From the NCBI GenBank assembly GCA_029747015.1, contig JAKOGI010000833.1, forward strand, positions 264,501 through 328,500: 64,000 bases of DNA, given 5' to 3'. Each line of letters starts with the position of its first letter. The stretch's first letter is position 1. Below are positions 10,737 to 21,540 of the stretch, in pieces. This DNA comes from Carnegiea gigantea. Taxonomy: Eukaryota; Streptophyta; Magnoliopsida; Caryophyllales; Cactaceae. The translations under genes were made by a program, and so were the position numbers. The notes under the pieces are model-generated. The model ran no database searches. It worked only from the letters and a program-made list of their open reading frames with translations, and had not been told where the DNA came from.

Positions 10737-11045
10737 GCCTTTAAGACCAAATATGGATTATCTGAATGGCTAGTAATGCCCTTTGGTCTTTCTAATGCCC
10801 CGAGTACTTTCATAAGGCTCATGAATGAAGTCTTGAGGTCATTCATCGAGAAGTTTGCTATGGTATACTTTGAAGATATCTTAGTGTATAGCCAAGATAA
10901 GACATCTCATATGGAACACCTCACTCAAGTGTTCCAAGTCTTAAGGTAACAAGCTCTATATGCTAAACTCGAGAAGTATGAGCTCTTTACTCCTCAGGTT
11001 GTCTTCCTTGGGTATGTTATCTCTAGTAAGGGAATCCAGTTGATG
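10737..11045 (+). pseudogene. Element F: reverse transcriptase, C-terminal half
   Basis: Continues the RT broken by element G: MAFKTKYGLSEWLVMPFGLS, NAPSTFIRLMNEVL, then the catalytic box as MVYFEDILVYS, where the family has Y-x-D-D, so the first Asp is Glu here. After a stop the thumb region continues (ALYAKLEKYELFTPQVVFLG, YVISSKGIQ). The coding then jumps directly to integrase at 11063, so RNase H and the integrase core are deleted. Confidence 0.85.
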
Positions 11046-11062
11046 AAACTAAGCTTCTCCAT

Positions 11063-11520
11063 GCAGAATTTGCCTATAATCAGACTCCTTCCTATGCTAC
11101 TTCTGATTCACCCTTTGAGGTATGCTATGGCCTCAGCCCTCTCACTCCTCTTTATCTTATTTCCATTCCTCAAGAGTCCAAAGTGAGCTTTGAAGCCGAG
11201 GAAAGGGTAAAAGCTATGAAAAAACTACATGAGCAAGTGAGGGCTCAAATTGAGAAGGCAAATGAGCAATATAAGGCTATGGCCAACAAGAATCAAACTC
11301 ATCTTGAGTTTAAATCAGGGGATCTTGTATAGCTACATTTGAGAAATGAGAGGTTCCCTTCAAGGAGAAAGTGCAAGCTCATGGCAAAAGGAGATGACCC
11401 GTACAAGATTGTGCAAAGAGTGGGAGACAATGCCTATATGGTAAGAACATCTCGACCACTTTTAATGTTAGAGACCTCACTCCCTACATATAAGATGAAG
11501 ATGAGGACATTGGAGATTTG
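11063..11520 (+). pseudogene. Element F: integrase C-terminal remnant
   Basis: Encodes the end of the integrase core (AEFAYNQTPSYATSDSPFEV, CYGLSPLTPLYL) and the following helix and SH3-like DNA-binding part (VRAQIEKANEQYKAMANKN, FKSGDLV then a stop, KGDDPYKIVQRVGDNAY). The chromodomain expected at the end is not clear. Integrase would insert the cDNA into the chromosome; this fragment lacks the catalytic residues. Confidence 0.8.
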
Positions 11521-11536
11521 AGGGAAAATCCTCTTC

Positions 11537-11549
11537 AAGGAGGGGAGGT
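11537..11549 (+). other. Element F: polypurine tract
   Basis: AAGGAGGGGAGGT immediately before the right LTR (TGATGAAGAGCC) is the expected plus-strand priming site. Confidence 0.8.
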
Positions 11550-12614
11550 TGATGAAGAGCCAACCATGAGGCCTAACCTCCTTATCAACAATAAGGCTTA
11601 GATTCAACTCGGGCCCTTAATCACCTACGAGGGTGGTACCCAAGTACTTGGCTCTCCAAAGTACTTGTTGGTTTGGTAGCCTTGAGGGCCCCCAAAGTAA
11701 GCAAAGGAAAGGTGGCATGGCACTTAGTAGCCTAAATAAGGAGCCTAACTATTTTATCTCCAAGTCACCCTATTTTGTCTTACTTCGCTGTTCTAGGCAG
11801 AACATATGACCTAATTTCTAGCTTGTTTTTGGTTGGTTAAATTGGATCCATTTTGGGTAAATTTTGCATGGATGGATAGCCCCAGACGTCTATTTTCCAA
11901 CAAGCCCAAGAGCATCATTAAATTCCAAGATTCAAGGAAGTTATGGAGTTTTAACCAAGCCATGGTTAGTGTAAGGTCTGGAGGTGCACATTTTTAGTCA
12001 AGGATTTATTTAGGTCATCAAATGGGAGAATTAAGGGTCCAAACTTGGTGGTAGCTAGCAAAATCTTCTTGAAGGTTCTCATAAAAATCCCGACCTAAAT
12101 CTCCTGTACTTCGATAGGTGAGTGATATTACCAATGGGAAGGAATGTGTAGCCAAATTGCAGCACAATAATATCCTGAGTGGTCCCCCTTTAATTGTGCA
12201 ATTAGCTTGTATCTCATTGGATAAAATCCTTGTAATGCTATTAGCTAGTACTAAGCTTGCAGAAGGGGGTGTTTTGCTGTTTAACTCCTCATCTCTTGTA
12301 TTATATTCAGCTTTTGATGATTATGAATGAATGAAAAGGCTGGAAGCCATTTTCTCCGTCAAAATCTCTTAATCTTTATCTCTTATTAGAGTGGTGATTT
12401 AGAGTCATCCCTTTATATTAATTCTTGATGGTTAAACTTTAGGGGATTAATTGGTGGGTTGTTTATCTTGGTATTCTTACAGGAATTAAAGAGTTTTCTC
12501 TTGATTTGGGAATTCCTCCATTTGGGTGTTCTAGACGTGTTTATCTTATTGGTTCTTTATTGGGTGATTAAGCCTTTATTTGGCCAAATGGTTTTCTAAT
12601 CTAGATTTGCTTTA
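11550..12614 (+). repeat. Element F: 3' LTR
   Basis: Full-length partner of 2078-3101, beginning TGATGAAGAGCC after the polypurine tract and ending CTTTA. Divergence from the left LTR is clearly visible, roughly one difference in eight bases by eye, so the insertion is not recent. Confidence 0.85.
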
Positions 12615-12797
12615 GCTGATGACAGGTAAGGACCACAATAGTCTACGGTTGTGAGCAAGCATGTCATGGAACTTAGAGAAGTGGTCCTGTATATGGCCCA
12701 TCATGATTACATGCAGTAGGGAGATGTGAGCCACAATAGAGGCCCCTGCTACCATGTGAATAACATATAGGCCTAAGGGAACTATAGGGGGATCCAT
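12615..12797 (-). pseudogene. Element A: leader ORF, N-terminal part
   Basis: Minus-strand ORF beginning MDPPIVPLG at 12797 and running into the element F junction. It matches the start of the leader ORF in B (24477 down) and C (53249 down): shared MDP start, then VAHISLLH, HIQDHFSKFHDM, and RLLWSLPV. The rest of the protein lies at 1452-2077. Function unknown. Confidence 0.75.
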
Positions 12798-12940
12798 CTA
12801 AATCATAAAAAAGCATAAAGAAAAAGGGAGCAACCTATATTCGCATACATATCTCCTCAAAGAAAGCAATTTACCTACTTCATACTCCTAAAACCTTACA
12901 ACCTCATGCTCAAACCTATTGCTCACAGTAATTTGGTAAC
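12798..12940 (-). other. Element A: 5' untranslated leader
   Basis: Short sequence between the leader-ORF start codon and the primer site, equivalent to 24478-24670 in B and 53250-53410 in C. Confidence 0.55.
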
Positions 12941-12955
12941 CTGACTCTAATACCA
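12941..12955 (-). other. Element A: primer binding site (tRNA-Met, diverged)
   Basis: On the minus strand TGGTATTAGAGTCAG, two changes from the tRNA-iMet-type site TGGTATCAGAGCCAG. It sits just inside the 5' LTR. Confidence 0.75.
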
Positions 12956-12959
12956 CAAC

Positions 12960-13890
12960 TGTAACACCTCCAAGCCCTAATTACCTAATTATCTTATTCT
13001 AATAGCTTATCATCCATGATTACACTAAAGTCTTTTGATTAGAGGCGTTACTAACGTTCCATAATGGGACTAGGCTACCTGGAACTACATGTATCGTTAT
13101 ATCATTCACACATTCATCAAGTCCACCAAAGATTGGGAATAAGAATGTACATTTGCTATCATGTCTAGTTTGTAATTTATGAATTTATTGAAGATTTCTT
13201 AAGCACTCTAGTAAACGAATTGTCCAAAAGGTTATACATATGACATATTATTAGAAGTGCTAGCCTGTAAATTATTATGAGCACTTGGCTAGCTAACCTT
13301 CAGTAAAATACTGCAACCCTCATCTACTTCTCGCTACCTTCTGGCTTTCCAGGAGGGTGGCTATTCACTGATCATTTACCTGAATAGAAATCATGAAAGC
13401 ATTCGAATAATGTGCCTAAGCTCTGTATGTATATCTCTATGCTGTAATATAAGCATTGTATTTAGTTTAGTAGGGCACCTATATTTCAAACATTTTAGTT
13501 CAAAACTAGGAGAGAAAAAAGTGTGAGTAAAACTACTTTGCCAGTTATTATCTTAAAGTGCACCCCTGTTGATGTTTGAAGCGATCTTCGAGATAGGCGC
13601 GCACCTCACAGGGAACCTGAGCTGTAGTCACACATGTAAACTAAAGGGCATAAGCCCTGATGATTGATAACTGATGAGCGCCACTTATTAAGGGGACAAA
13701 ACATTGCGTTAAAGGATCTATTACATGAATTCTATATAATTTGAAAAGCATGTGAGTTTTTGAAGAGCATAGATAATATATGTACTTCATCTTTGAAATC
13801 TCTCTCCTTTTTAATGAAAAATGTTCATAAAAGCATGAAACGATAGATATGGCCTTACTTTTGCTCTAGATGTATAATTTTACGGTTAGT
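12960..13890 (-). repeat. Element A: 5' LTR (recognisable part)
   Basis: Starts TGTAACACCTCC on the plus strand, the usual LTR end of this group. It shows the same ordered landmarks as the LTR at 16226: a GAGGCGTTAC partner repeat near 13042, a GGCTATTCACTGATCA-like block, the AGGCGCGCACCT block near 13596, and AAGGGCATAAGCCCT near 13643. Similarity fades after about 13890, so the distal LTR is lost or too diverged. Confidence 0.7.
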
Positions 13891-14652
13891 GCAAGTTTGG
13901 AAGATTTTATGAATTTTTGTGACTTAATATACAATTCAAAATCTCTTTGGCTCTTCTTTTACTTATTAATACACCCCTCATTATTTTCTTGAGCTGACTC
14001 CGTTTCCATTTGTTTCTATTTTACCTTTTGATATTGCTGACGCTCGTGTTATTTATGTGATAATGGTGTCACGACTTAACTTGTCTGATTTTTATTAATT
14101 CGACTTTATTATCGTTGTAAACTTTATCATTTTTGTTGCTACCTTTATGAAGATTATCATTATTTTCATCGTCATCGTTTTTAAAAGCTTGTGAATACTT
14201 TTGGCATATTTATTAGTGTTAATGTTATTATTATTATTGTCATCATCATCATCATCATCATCATCTCTTTAATAGTTGTATTATTGCTCGCCACCATTAT
14301 GATTTAGATTATTCAATTGCGATTTAGTTTAGAGTGACGTCATGTGCTCGATCTTGGTGTCTAATCATGACATCTTCTGACCAACATTATCTTTTGCAAC
14401 ATTATCCGTTTTGATTTAGATTATTCAATTGCAAGATCCATTGTGCGTTGTCATATGCCTAACACCCCAAAAAATTTAAAATCGTAAACAATAGGAAATG
14501 ATTCAAAATTGAAGTTTTTACCCCTGTATAGTGAATTATATTTTAAGAGCCAGTGAGTGCATGCATACCCTTAAATCAACGTTTTAAAAATTAGTCAAAG
14601 GCAAACATATAATTGATAATTTATTAAGAGATCGTGCTTGTTTGAGGTTATG
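13891..14652. other. Unassigned AT-rich DNA with simple repeats
   Basis: No gene seen. It holds a (TTA)n-(CAT)n microsatellite at 14225-14265 and a direct repeat of GATTTAGATTATTCAATTGC about 110 bp apart (near 14301 and 14411). At 14464 a TAACACCCCAAAAAATTT segment resembles the start of the element E LTR and may be a fragment of the same family. Confidence 0.5.
14225..14265. repeat. Microsatellite (TTA)n then (CAT)n
   Basis: Uninterrupted TTATTATTATTATTG followed by about eight CAT units. Confidence 0.9.
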
Positions 14653-16225
14653 TGATGCTCAAAAATTCTATTCATTTTTATTATGATCTTTAGCCTAGTT
14701 AATGTAGCGAAAAATAACCTAGAGTATCATCATTGCATTTTGTAAGGAAATACAAGGCAGAAGGGGTAATTTTATTGAAATCAATAAAATTATAACCCAA
14801 GTCAATGGCTGAAAATCAAAGGTCAACATAATCGATAAGTTCGACATTATTTGAGGCAATGAAAAATTTAACTAAAGTTTTCATACAGCCTAACTGATTT
14901 CCCATCTGTAGGTAGCATGCTAGTACCTGAAAGCGAAATAGTTTGAAATGTGAGATGAAGCTCAATAATGTCTACCCCTAACCTTAAAACACTTACTTAA
15001 ATTTATGTCAAACATTTAGGAGGAGAGGGAAATCTTCAAAGATAGTTCGAAATACGACCGGTTCCCTGCCAATTTAAGATCTTTAAACTTTAAATTCTTA
15101 ACGATTACTCAAACTAGAAACATAGTTTAGTTACTGGCAAGCAACCACACCAGTGGTCTCATGGGTTACTAGAATCCGATGAAACTTATGCATAAGAACC
15201 CGAACAATAGCATCGTATAACCTAGGAGACTAGTTGTCTCTATATCAAGGTAAACCTATCCTAATACCGAGAGGCACCCTCCCATAAATGCGCCTTAATA
15301 AGTTCACTTTAAGATGTATTTTGTTAATAATATCATTTGGTTTGCACTAATCCCAACCTGTCTAGTCCAAATCTCAATTGACTTAGCAAAACCACTTTTA
15401 AACATGAACTGCATAACTATAAATATTCAATGATAACACTATAGTACACGTTCAGAAATTTACAAAAATACATATTGCAATTCAAGTTTTTACACACAAG
15501 GTCCTCTTGGCGCATAAGGTTACATAAAGAAGTCACCAACATCTAAAACACATTTTGAAAGAGCAACCAAGGGGAATTAGGGCATAGAAATTACCTCAGC
15601 CACGCATAACAACTTAGCTTGAGCTTAATACTATATTTTTGGGCCTAATGATAAAACATTGTTATAACATAGCCAATTTAAGGGACATCTTACACTCTAA
15701 AACTGAGATTTCTTAAACCAAAGCCAAGCAAGCCAGCCCTAAATCTTAAGACTGCATTAATGGCCCTAGGCACTACTTTTAAGAACTTAAGAAGCTTTTG
15801 AAAAACTCATTAACTAACTAATGTCGATATTGAAATATAAACTAATTAAGGTCAGTAGGTTAGTTTTTTGGCCTAACTTATAAAGGCCATAACTCACCTA
15901 AATATATCGTATTGATGCGTATAAGCGCAACTTAAAAAGCCCTTTTTGTCTACTATAATTGCGTTTTATAAGCAATCACAACTAATCACAGCCACCGTAT
16001 CAAAAATTCACATCCTTCAACCTAGATAGTTTTAGGTTAGAATTCTGCAATTCTAGGAAAAAAATTCATTTCTCTCTCATTTGAACCATAAATTAATGAT
16101 TCAAAATTCCTAACAAAATAGACTTATAAATCTACACCGTTGAATTTTTTTTACGATTTGTAATCAAGCACATTAATCCGTTTTATTGTTAATATTTAGG
16201 TTAGTGTAACTATAGTATTTGGTCT
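14653..16225 (-). repeat. Element E: left (3') LTR, first part
   Basis: Matches the LTR at 27993-30145 from ATTATGATCTTTAGCCTA onward through CATTAATCC. It is interrupted at 16226 by element B and resumes at 27245 with GTCTTGTCC. It carries a TGTGAGATGAAGCTCAAT block related to the hairpin of the Tekay-like LTRs. No coding sequence seen. Confidence 0.8.
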
Positions 16226-18761
16226 TGTAACGCCCCAAATGAACATAAATCACTGTTGGCATTTCTTTCATTAATTTCCCCAATTAGAAATGATAACGAA
16301 AAGGATTAGGCGTTACCGCCGTCCAACAAGGACAAGGCTTTACTTGTATATGCTAAATTTATCCCTAATAATTAATGTTTACCATTAAAGGCATTCACAC
16401 CATTACAATCCATCAGATCATTCGGATAAATATAGAAATTGTTCTAACAACAAAACCATTCAAACATCTCAAGGATTACACCCAAATATAGAATTCTGAC
16501 ACAATATACAGTCTCAACACCAAAATATATCACAATACGGTGTTATAAACATCTCAATGATAATACACCACCATTTCATATAGACTTTTCGGCTCACTTA
16601 TCTTCTTCAGCCGTCCTGTCCCCTTGAGGGTGATTCACTTAACACTTTCTTGAAATAAAACATGAAAACATTTCGACCTGTGAGCCGAAGCTCAATACAT
16701 GCATTCTGTATTGTTAAACATTGATGGAAAATTGGGTGGGCCTATATTGCAATTCATTTTTAATTAAAAACCGAGAATGAGATAAATATGAAACCGTGTT
16801 GTCAATTATTACTCGATAGTGAACCCCTGGTAACTATTATGATCTGAAGATAGGTGTACACCTGACAAGCGGATCGAAACCTAGCTTGAAGCCACGTGGG
16901 TAACTAAAGGGCTATGCCCTGTAACTGAAAACTGATAGGGTCACTAATTATGTAATAAATTACTGATTAACTGATTCACTGTTGTACTTACTAAAACATT
17001 ATAATCTTGGTAAATATGTGCTGATTTCTAAAGATATAGGCAATGCACGTACCTGGAATTTTTAAATGTACGCTCACTGAATAATATTATGTGCAAAAGT
17101 GAAAGGAATGATAGATTGGGCCTTGATTCTGTACAAAATTATCGTTGTAGAACCATACGGTTAGCCAAAATATTTATTTCTTAGCTAATAATTTAGTAGA
17201 AGCAAAGAAAAAGCATAACAGAGGCTTAGCAAGAATGACTCATAACTTAATCATCTAACCTCTGATTGAGAATCAAAACTCCAATATAGAAATCCTAGGA
17301 GGTCCTAAAAATCTTTCATTTTAGAATACCAAGCTTGATTCCCACAGTAGAATTCCCAAAATGAGGCTAGAACACAAGCATGTTAGTTTTGGTCCATTCT
17401 GCGCAGTTTTGGTAAAAGGAACATAACTCTTTTCACAGAGCTCGAATTAAGGCAATTCAAGAGGCATTTGAAAGCTAACACACTGAGCTATCTTCCCACC
17501 AAAAATCATAATTTGTCATTGGGCCAATCACTACAAGTTTAATCGAGAACTCTATCCTGTTTTCCTGAAATTTTCAGCCTCACTGTTTTGACTTTTCCCT
17601 CCTTTTTTTACACAAATTCGCAACTTAAACCATTCCTTAAAAGCATGTAAACAAGCTTTGGCCCATCCCAACATCATGCAAAATCACCACACTCAAATTT
17701 ACTTCGTAGTCATATCCAATAAAAATAATGTTTCAATCTAATACACACATAAACCAAGCTTAAAGCTAGTTTAATCCAAATCTTACTTTACTTGCCAAAA
17801 CCCTAGTTCATGGCCAACTTGGACTCACACGAACTCATTTGAAATCATCAAAAACATCATAATAAACACTAATAGATTAGAAGATGACCAAATTAAAGAT
17901 AAAATAATCAAAATCCAATGCTTTAACATCAAACTTACATGATTAACACCAACCCTAACCCTAGCATGATCCAACCTCAACTCCACCTTGATTAACATCA
18001 AAATAACTCTTATTTCTCATCAAAACAACATGATCAAAGATCATAAACATCAAAACAAGAATCAAAACTAAAATAAAAAGCAAAACCAACAAAAATAAAT
18101 TTTAATATTACTCACTTTGATTGCAAATAAGTTGAGATGGAGATGAGGTTTAGTGGTTTTGATGATGGAGGATAGTAGCTTGAGGTGCTAGGATGTTTGG
18201 GGGGGCTCGGAAACCACCAGGGCTAGTCGAAAAATGCCCAAAACTTACTGCACCTGCTGCTGGTTGCGGGGGAGAGAAAGAAGAGAGAGAAAATGGAGTT
18301 TGTTGATGGGGATGTGTGTTTTGACTAATCAACTCACTTGCGGAAATTTTATCTAGTAAAGCCACCTTTTTAAGCTAACCATGGTTAAGTGGTAATTAGT
18401 TAGATTAATAGGCAACTTGTTGGGCTTCAAACCGGCTGAAATAAGTTGGGTTCGGGAATGAAACGCTTCGTAACGATAACGTTTTTACGAAAATAAAAAT
18501 TAAAGCTTTGTAATGTTACGGAAAACAAAATAAATTACTTCGATTAAACTTGTTAGGGCCTACTATCAATTCTTCCAAAATTTTGGTTAATTAAATAAAT
18601 AAACAATTAAAATTCAAATTGCCAAGTGAGGACCCAAATAAAAATTTCACACTAGGGTGAATAAATGAAATAAATGAATGTGGGAGAAGAAAAAAAATTA
18701 TAAACATGAGGTAATTAAATAAATAAACATAATTAAATAATTTTAGAGTTGGGTTATTACA
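16226..18761 (-). repeat. Element B: 3' LTR (2536 bp)
   Basis: Plus strand begins TGTAACGCCCC and ends GGGTTATTACA, giving TG...CA termini with TGTAA/TTACA inverted ends. In element sense the last 100 bases contain a possible stem (16227-16234 with 16309-16316). A GTCC-AACAA-GGAC hairpin lies at 16321-16333, a GAGC-CGAA-GCTC hairpin at 16682-16693, the palindrome AGGTGTACACCT at 16852-16863 and AGGGC-TAT-GCCCT at 16908-16920. All recur in the other LTRs. Confidence 0.92.
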
Positions 18762-18778
18762 GCCTTCACCCCTTAAAG
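18762..18778 (-). other. Element B: polypurine tract
   Basis: On the minus strand CTTTAAGGGGTGAAGGC directly precedes the 3' LTR start TGTAATAACCC. Confidence 0.75.
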
Positions 18779-18794
18779 AGTTTCACCCTCGAAA

Positions 18795-19254
18795 CTTATA
18801 ACTTTTCCATGTAATACAAGATTACCTCAAATAATTGTGGATATTTGGCTTTTATTTCCTCTTCAGCCCCCCAAGTAGCTTCTTGGGAGGTATGATTTGA
18901 CCATAGCACTTTGACTAGAGGTATCTACTTATTGCGCAACTACTTAATCCTGCAGTCTAGTATTTGGATTGGTTGCTCTTCATATACTAAATCTGCAGTG
19001 ATTTCAATAGATTTAGATATAATGGCGTGGTTTGGATCTGGGGTATACTTTCTCAGCTGAGAGATGTGAAACATGTTATGCACGTGTTCTAGCTCTACCA
19101 GCAGATCCAGACGATAAGCTATAGGATTCAACTTTTTAATGATTTCATAGGGTTCAATATATCGTGGACTCAATTTGCCTCGCACCCCGAACCTTTTGAT
19201 ACCCTTAGTTGGCGATACCTTTAGAAAAACTTTATCGCCCACTTGAAACTCCAA
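18795..19254 (-). pseudogene. Element B: integrase C-terminal region and chromodomain
   Basis: Minus-strand coding from MEFQVGDKVFLKVSPTKG through LSPRYIEPYEIIKKLNPIAY and HVHNMFHISQLRKY (integrase C-terminal, GPY/F-type module). It continues into a chromodomain (LVYEEQPIQILDCRIK, stop, LRNK, stop, IPLVKVLWSNHTSQEATWGA). Two stops cut the chromodomain. In chromoviruses this domain helps to direct integration toward particular chromatin. The frame upstream is closed at 19255-19344. Confidence 0.85.
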
Positions 19255-19344
19255 AGGCCTCCTTCTTTTGTCTACATAACTCTTTTATCGACTCTGGGCA
19301 ACCTTAATAAGCTCTCGAATCCTTCTTATTGTTTCCACGGTTTC

Positions 19345-20130
19345 CTAGATCATTTTAGGACCTAAAATCAATGTTTCATCCAAATCATTCCAACACAGTG
19401 GGGTTTTACATTTTCTCCCATACAAAGCCTCAAACGAGGCCATTCTGATGGTGGACTGATAGCTATTATTATAAGCAAACTCCACCAAAGGTAAATCATC
19501 TTTCCATTTCCCTTGAAACTCTAATGCACAAGCTCTTAACGTGTCCTCCAAAATTTGATTCACTCTTTCAGTTTGCCCATCTGTCTCAAGATGATAAGAG
19601 CTGCTAAAGTTCAATTTAGTCCCAAAGGCCTTTTTTGAAGTGCTTGCCAAAAACGAGCTTAGAATCTTTGATTCCTATTTGAGACTATATCTAAGTGAAT
19701 TTCGTATAGTCGCACTATCTCTTTAACACACAACTGGGCTAGGCTTTCAACTCCCCAGGTATTTTTGATTGGCAGAAAATGGGCCGACTTGGTAAGTCGA
19801 TCGACTATAACCCAGATAGCATTATTCTTCAAGGCAGAAAGGGGTAAACCCATAACAAAATCCATTAAGATCGAATTCCACTTCCAAGTGGGAATTTCTA
19901 AGGATCGCAATTCACCATGGGACGCTGATGCTCTACTTTGACTTTCTGGCAGGCCAGACACTTGTCTACATATTCGGCAACCTCTTTTTTCATACTATTC
20001 TACCAGAAGTATTGCCTTAAATCTCTGTACATCTTAGTGCCTCCTTGATGCACCGAGTAGCGAGTATTGTGAGCCTCCTCTAGGATATGTTTCTTTAATT
20101 CCTCACTTCGGGGCACATATAGGCGATTTT
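19345..20130 (-). pseudogene. Element B: integrase zinc-binding and catalytic core
   Basis: Covers the HHCC-type region near 19930-20110 (HNTRYSVHQGGTKM, CLACQKVKVEHQ), a core start (LEIPTWKWNSILMDFVMGLP, VIVDRLTKSAHFLPI) with the first catalytic Asp, and DIVSNRNQRF, where the usual second Asp (SDRDxRF) has become Asn. It then gives LNFSSSYHLETDGQTERVNQ with the third catalytic Glu expected just downstream. Stops and frame changes near 19650 and 19960 break it. Integrase joins element cDNA to host DNA in the nucleus. Confidence 0.85.
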
Positions 20131-20229
20131 AGAATCGTAGGGTTCCATCCTCATGTACTACAAACCCAGGAGACTTTCTTGTTTCTAAATTTTGCTTTAT
20201 TATTTGGAGTTCAGGATCACTTTCTTGGC

Positions 20230-21540
20230 TCAGTCGAATTTCCTGCACTATGGAAGGCTATAAAGTAAGTGATGATAATTAAACATATGCTTGCCCATAG
20301 GACACTAGTCAAACTCCCTAGTCCTCAAGTTCTTTCAAGGGACTCAATTGAGTAATCACCACAGTATTTGAGCTATGTTGCGCCTTTCTACTCAGGGCAT
20401 CTACTACAACATTTGCTTTTCCTAGATGATATTGAATTTGCAAATCATAATCCTTAAGCAGCTTAAGAAAACGTCGTTGCCTCAAGTTAAGTTCCTTCTG
20501 CGTGAAGATATACTTCAAACTTTTATGGTCAATATAAATCTTGCATGGTACTCCATATAAGTAATGTCTCTAAATTTTCAGCACAAAGGCTACGACTGCT
20601 AACTCCAAGTCATGGATAGGATAGTTTTTCTCATAGGGCTTAAGCTGTCGAGAGGCATAAGCTACTACCTTATCTTCCTGCATCAAAACACACCCCAATC
20701 AGTTTTTTGAAGTATCACTATAAATGGTATACTTCTTACCTTCTATTGGTAGTGTTAGGATTGGGGCGATTGTTAGTCGCTGCCTTAGCTCTTGGAAAGC
20801 TTTATCACATTTTTTAGTCCACACAAACTTGTTCGCTTTCTTTAGCAGATTAGTCATAGGTGAGGCTATTTTTGAAAAGTCCTTAACAAATCTTTGATAG
20901 TAACCTGCTAAACCCAGAAAGCTTCTAATGTCAGTGATGTTAGTAGGCCTTGACCATTCCGTGATTACCTTTACCTTCTGAGGGTCAACTTTGATTCCCT
21001 CTTTTGTAGCTGCATGTCCCAAGAACATCACTTCTTTCAACCAAAACTCGCACTTCTTTAATTTGCTATAAAGTTGGCGCTCCCTCAGTGTTTGTAACAC
21101 CATCCTCAAATGATCAACATGTTCATCTCTGTCCTTAGAATAGATAAGAATGTCATTATGAACACCACCATAAATTTGTCTAGGTAGGGTCTAAAGACTC
21201 TATTCATAAGATCCATGAAAGCTGCAGGAGCATTGGTGAGGCTAAATGGCATCATTGTAAACTTATAGTGACATACCTAGTTCTAAACACAGTCTTGGGG
21301 ATGTCTTCAGGTTTAATCCTAAGTTGGTGGTACCTTGACCTTAAATCAATCTTAGAGAAGACTCCTAGTCCTTGCAATTGATCAAATAAGTCATTGATTT
21401 GGTGCAAATGATATTTATTTTTGATAGTGATCTTGTTCAACTCCCTGTAGTCAATGCACAACCTTGAAGTTCCATTCTTTTTCTTTATGAACAACACTGG
21501 GGCACGCCATAGTGACACACTTGGCATAATAAAGTCCTTC
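20230..21540 (-). pseudogene. Element B: reverse transcriptase and RNase H
   Basis: [42 protein letters not shown], then the catalytic FIDD box near 21155, where one base is missing compared with element C (AATGTCATTATGAAC here, AATGTCATCTATAAAC there), so the frame shifts inside the active site. Downstream are [36 protein letters not shown], and RNase H with TIYSDTSKN and [35 protein letters not shown]. The order and spacing are those of Ty3/gypsy pol. The enzyme would make cDNA in the particle; this copy cannot. Confidence 0.88.

Larger units (their letters stand above)
2078..12614 (+). mobile_element. Element F: plus-strand chromovirus (Reina-like Ty3/gypsy), disrupted
   Basis: Two LTRs of about 1.02 and 1.07 kb enclose gag, protease, reverse transcriptase and an integrase remnant, all on the plus strand. 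A tRNA-Met-type primer site follows the left LTR and a polypurine tract precedes the right one. The element sits inside the leader ORF of element A and is itself interrupted by Mutator-like element G at 5749-10725. RNase H and most of integrase are missing by internal deletion near 11045-11062. The Reina-like assignment rests on the RT wording (PTLLVYKKDGTW, PIPRLDDMLDELH) and short length; it is inference. Confidence 0.85.

Noticed and set aside
14225..14265. Repeat run considered as a possible CRISPR-like or satellite array
   Set aside because: Plain trinucleotide microsatellite.
18150..18365. Proline/serine-rich minus-strand frame in the B LTR (similar at 26576-26806)
   Set aside because: Purine-rich LTR block read on the opposite strand; present in several LTRs only as DNA similarity. 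Weak chance of a U3-encoded peptide, not supported.
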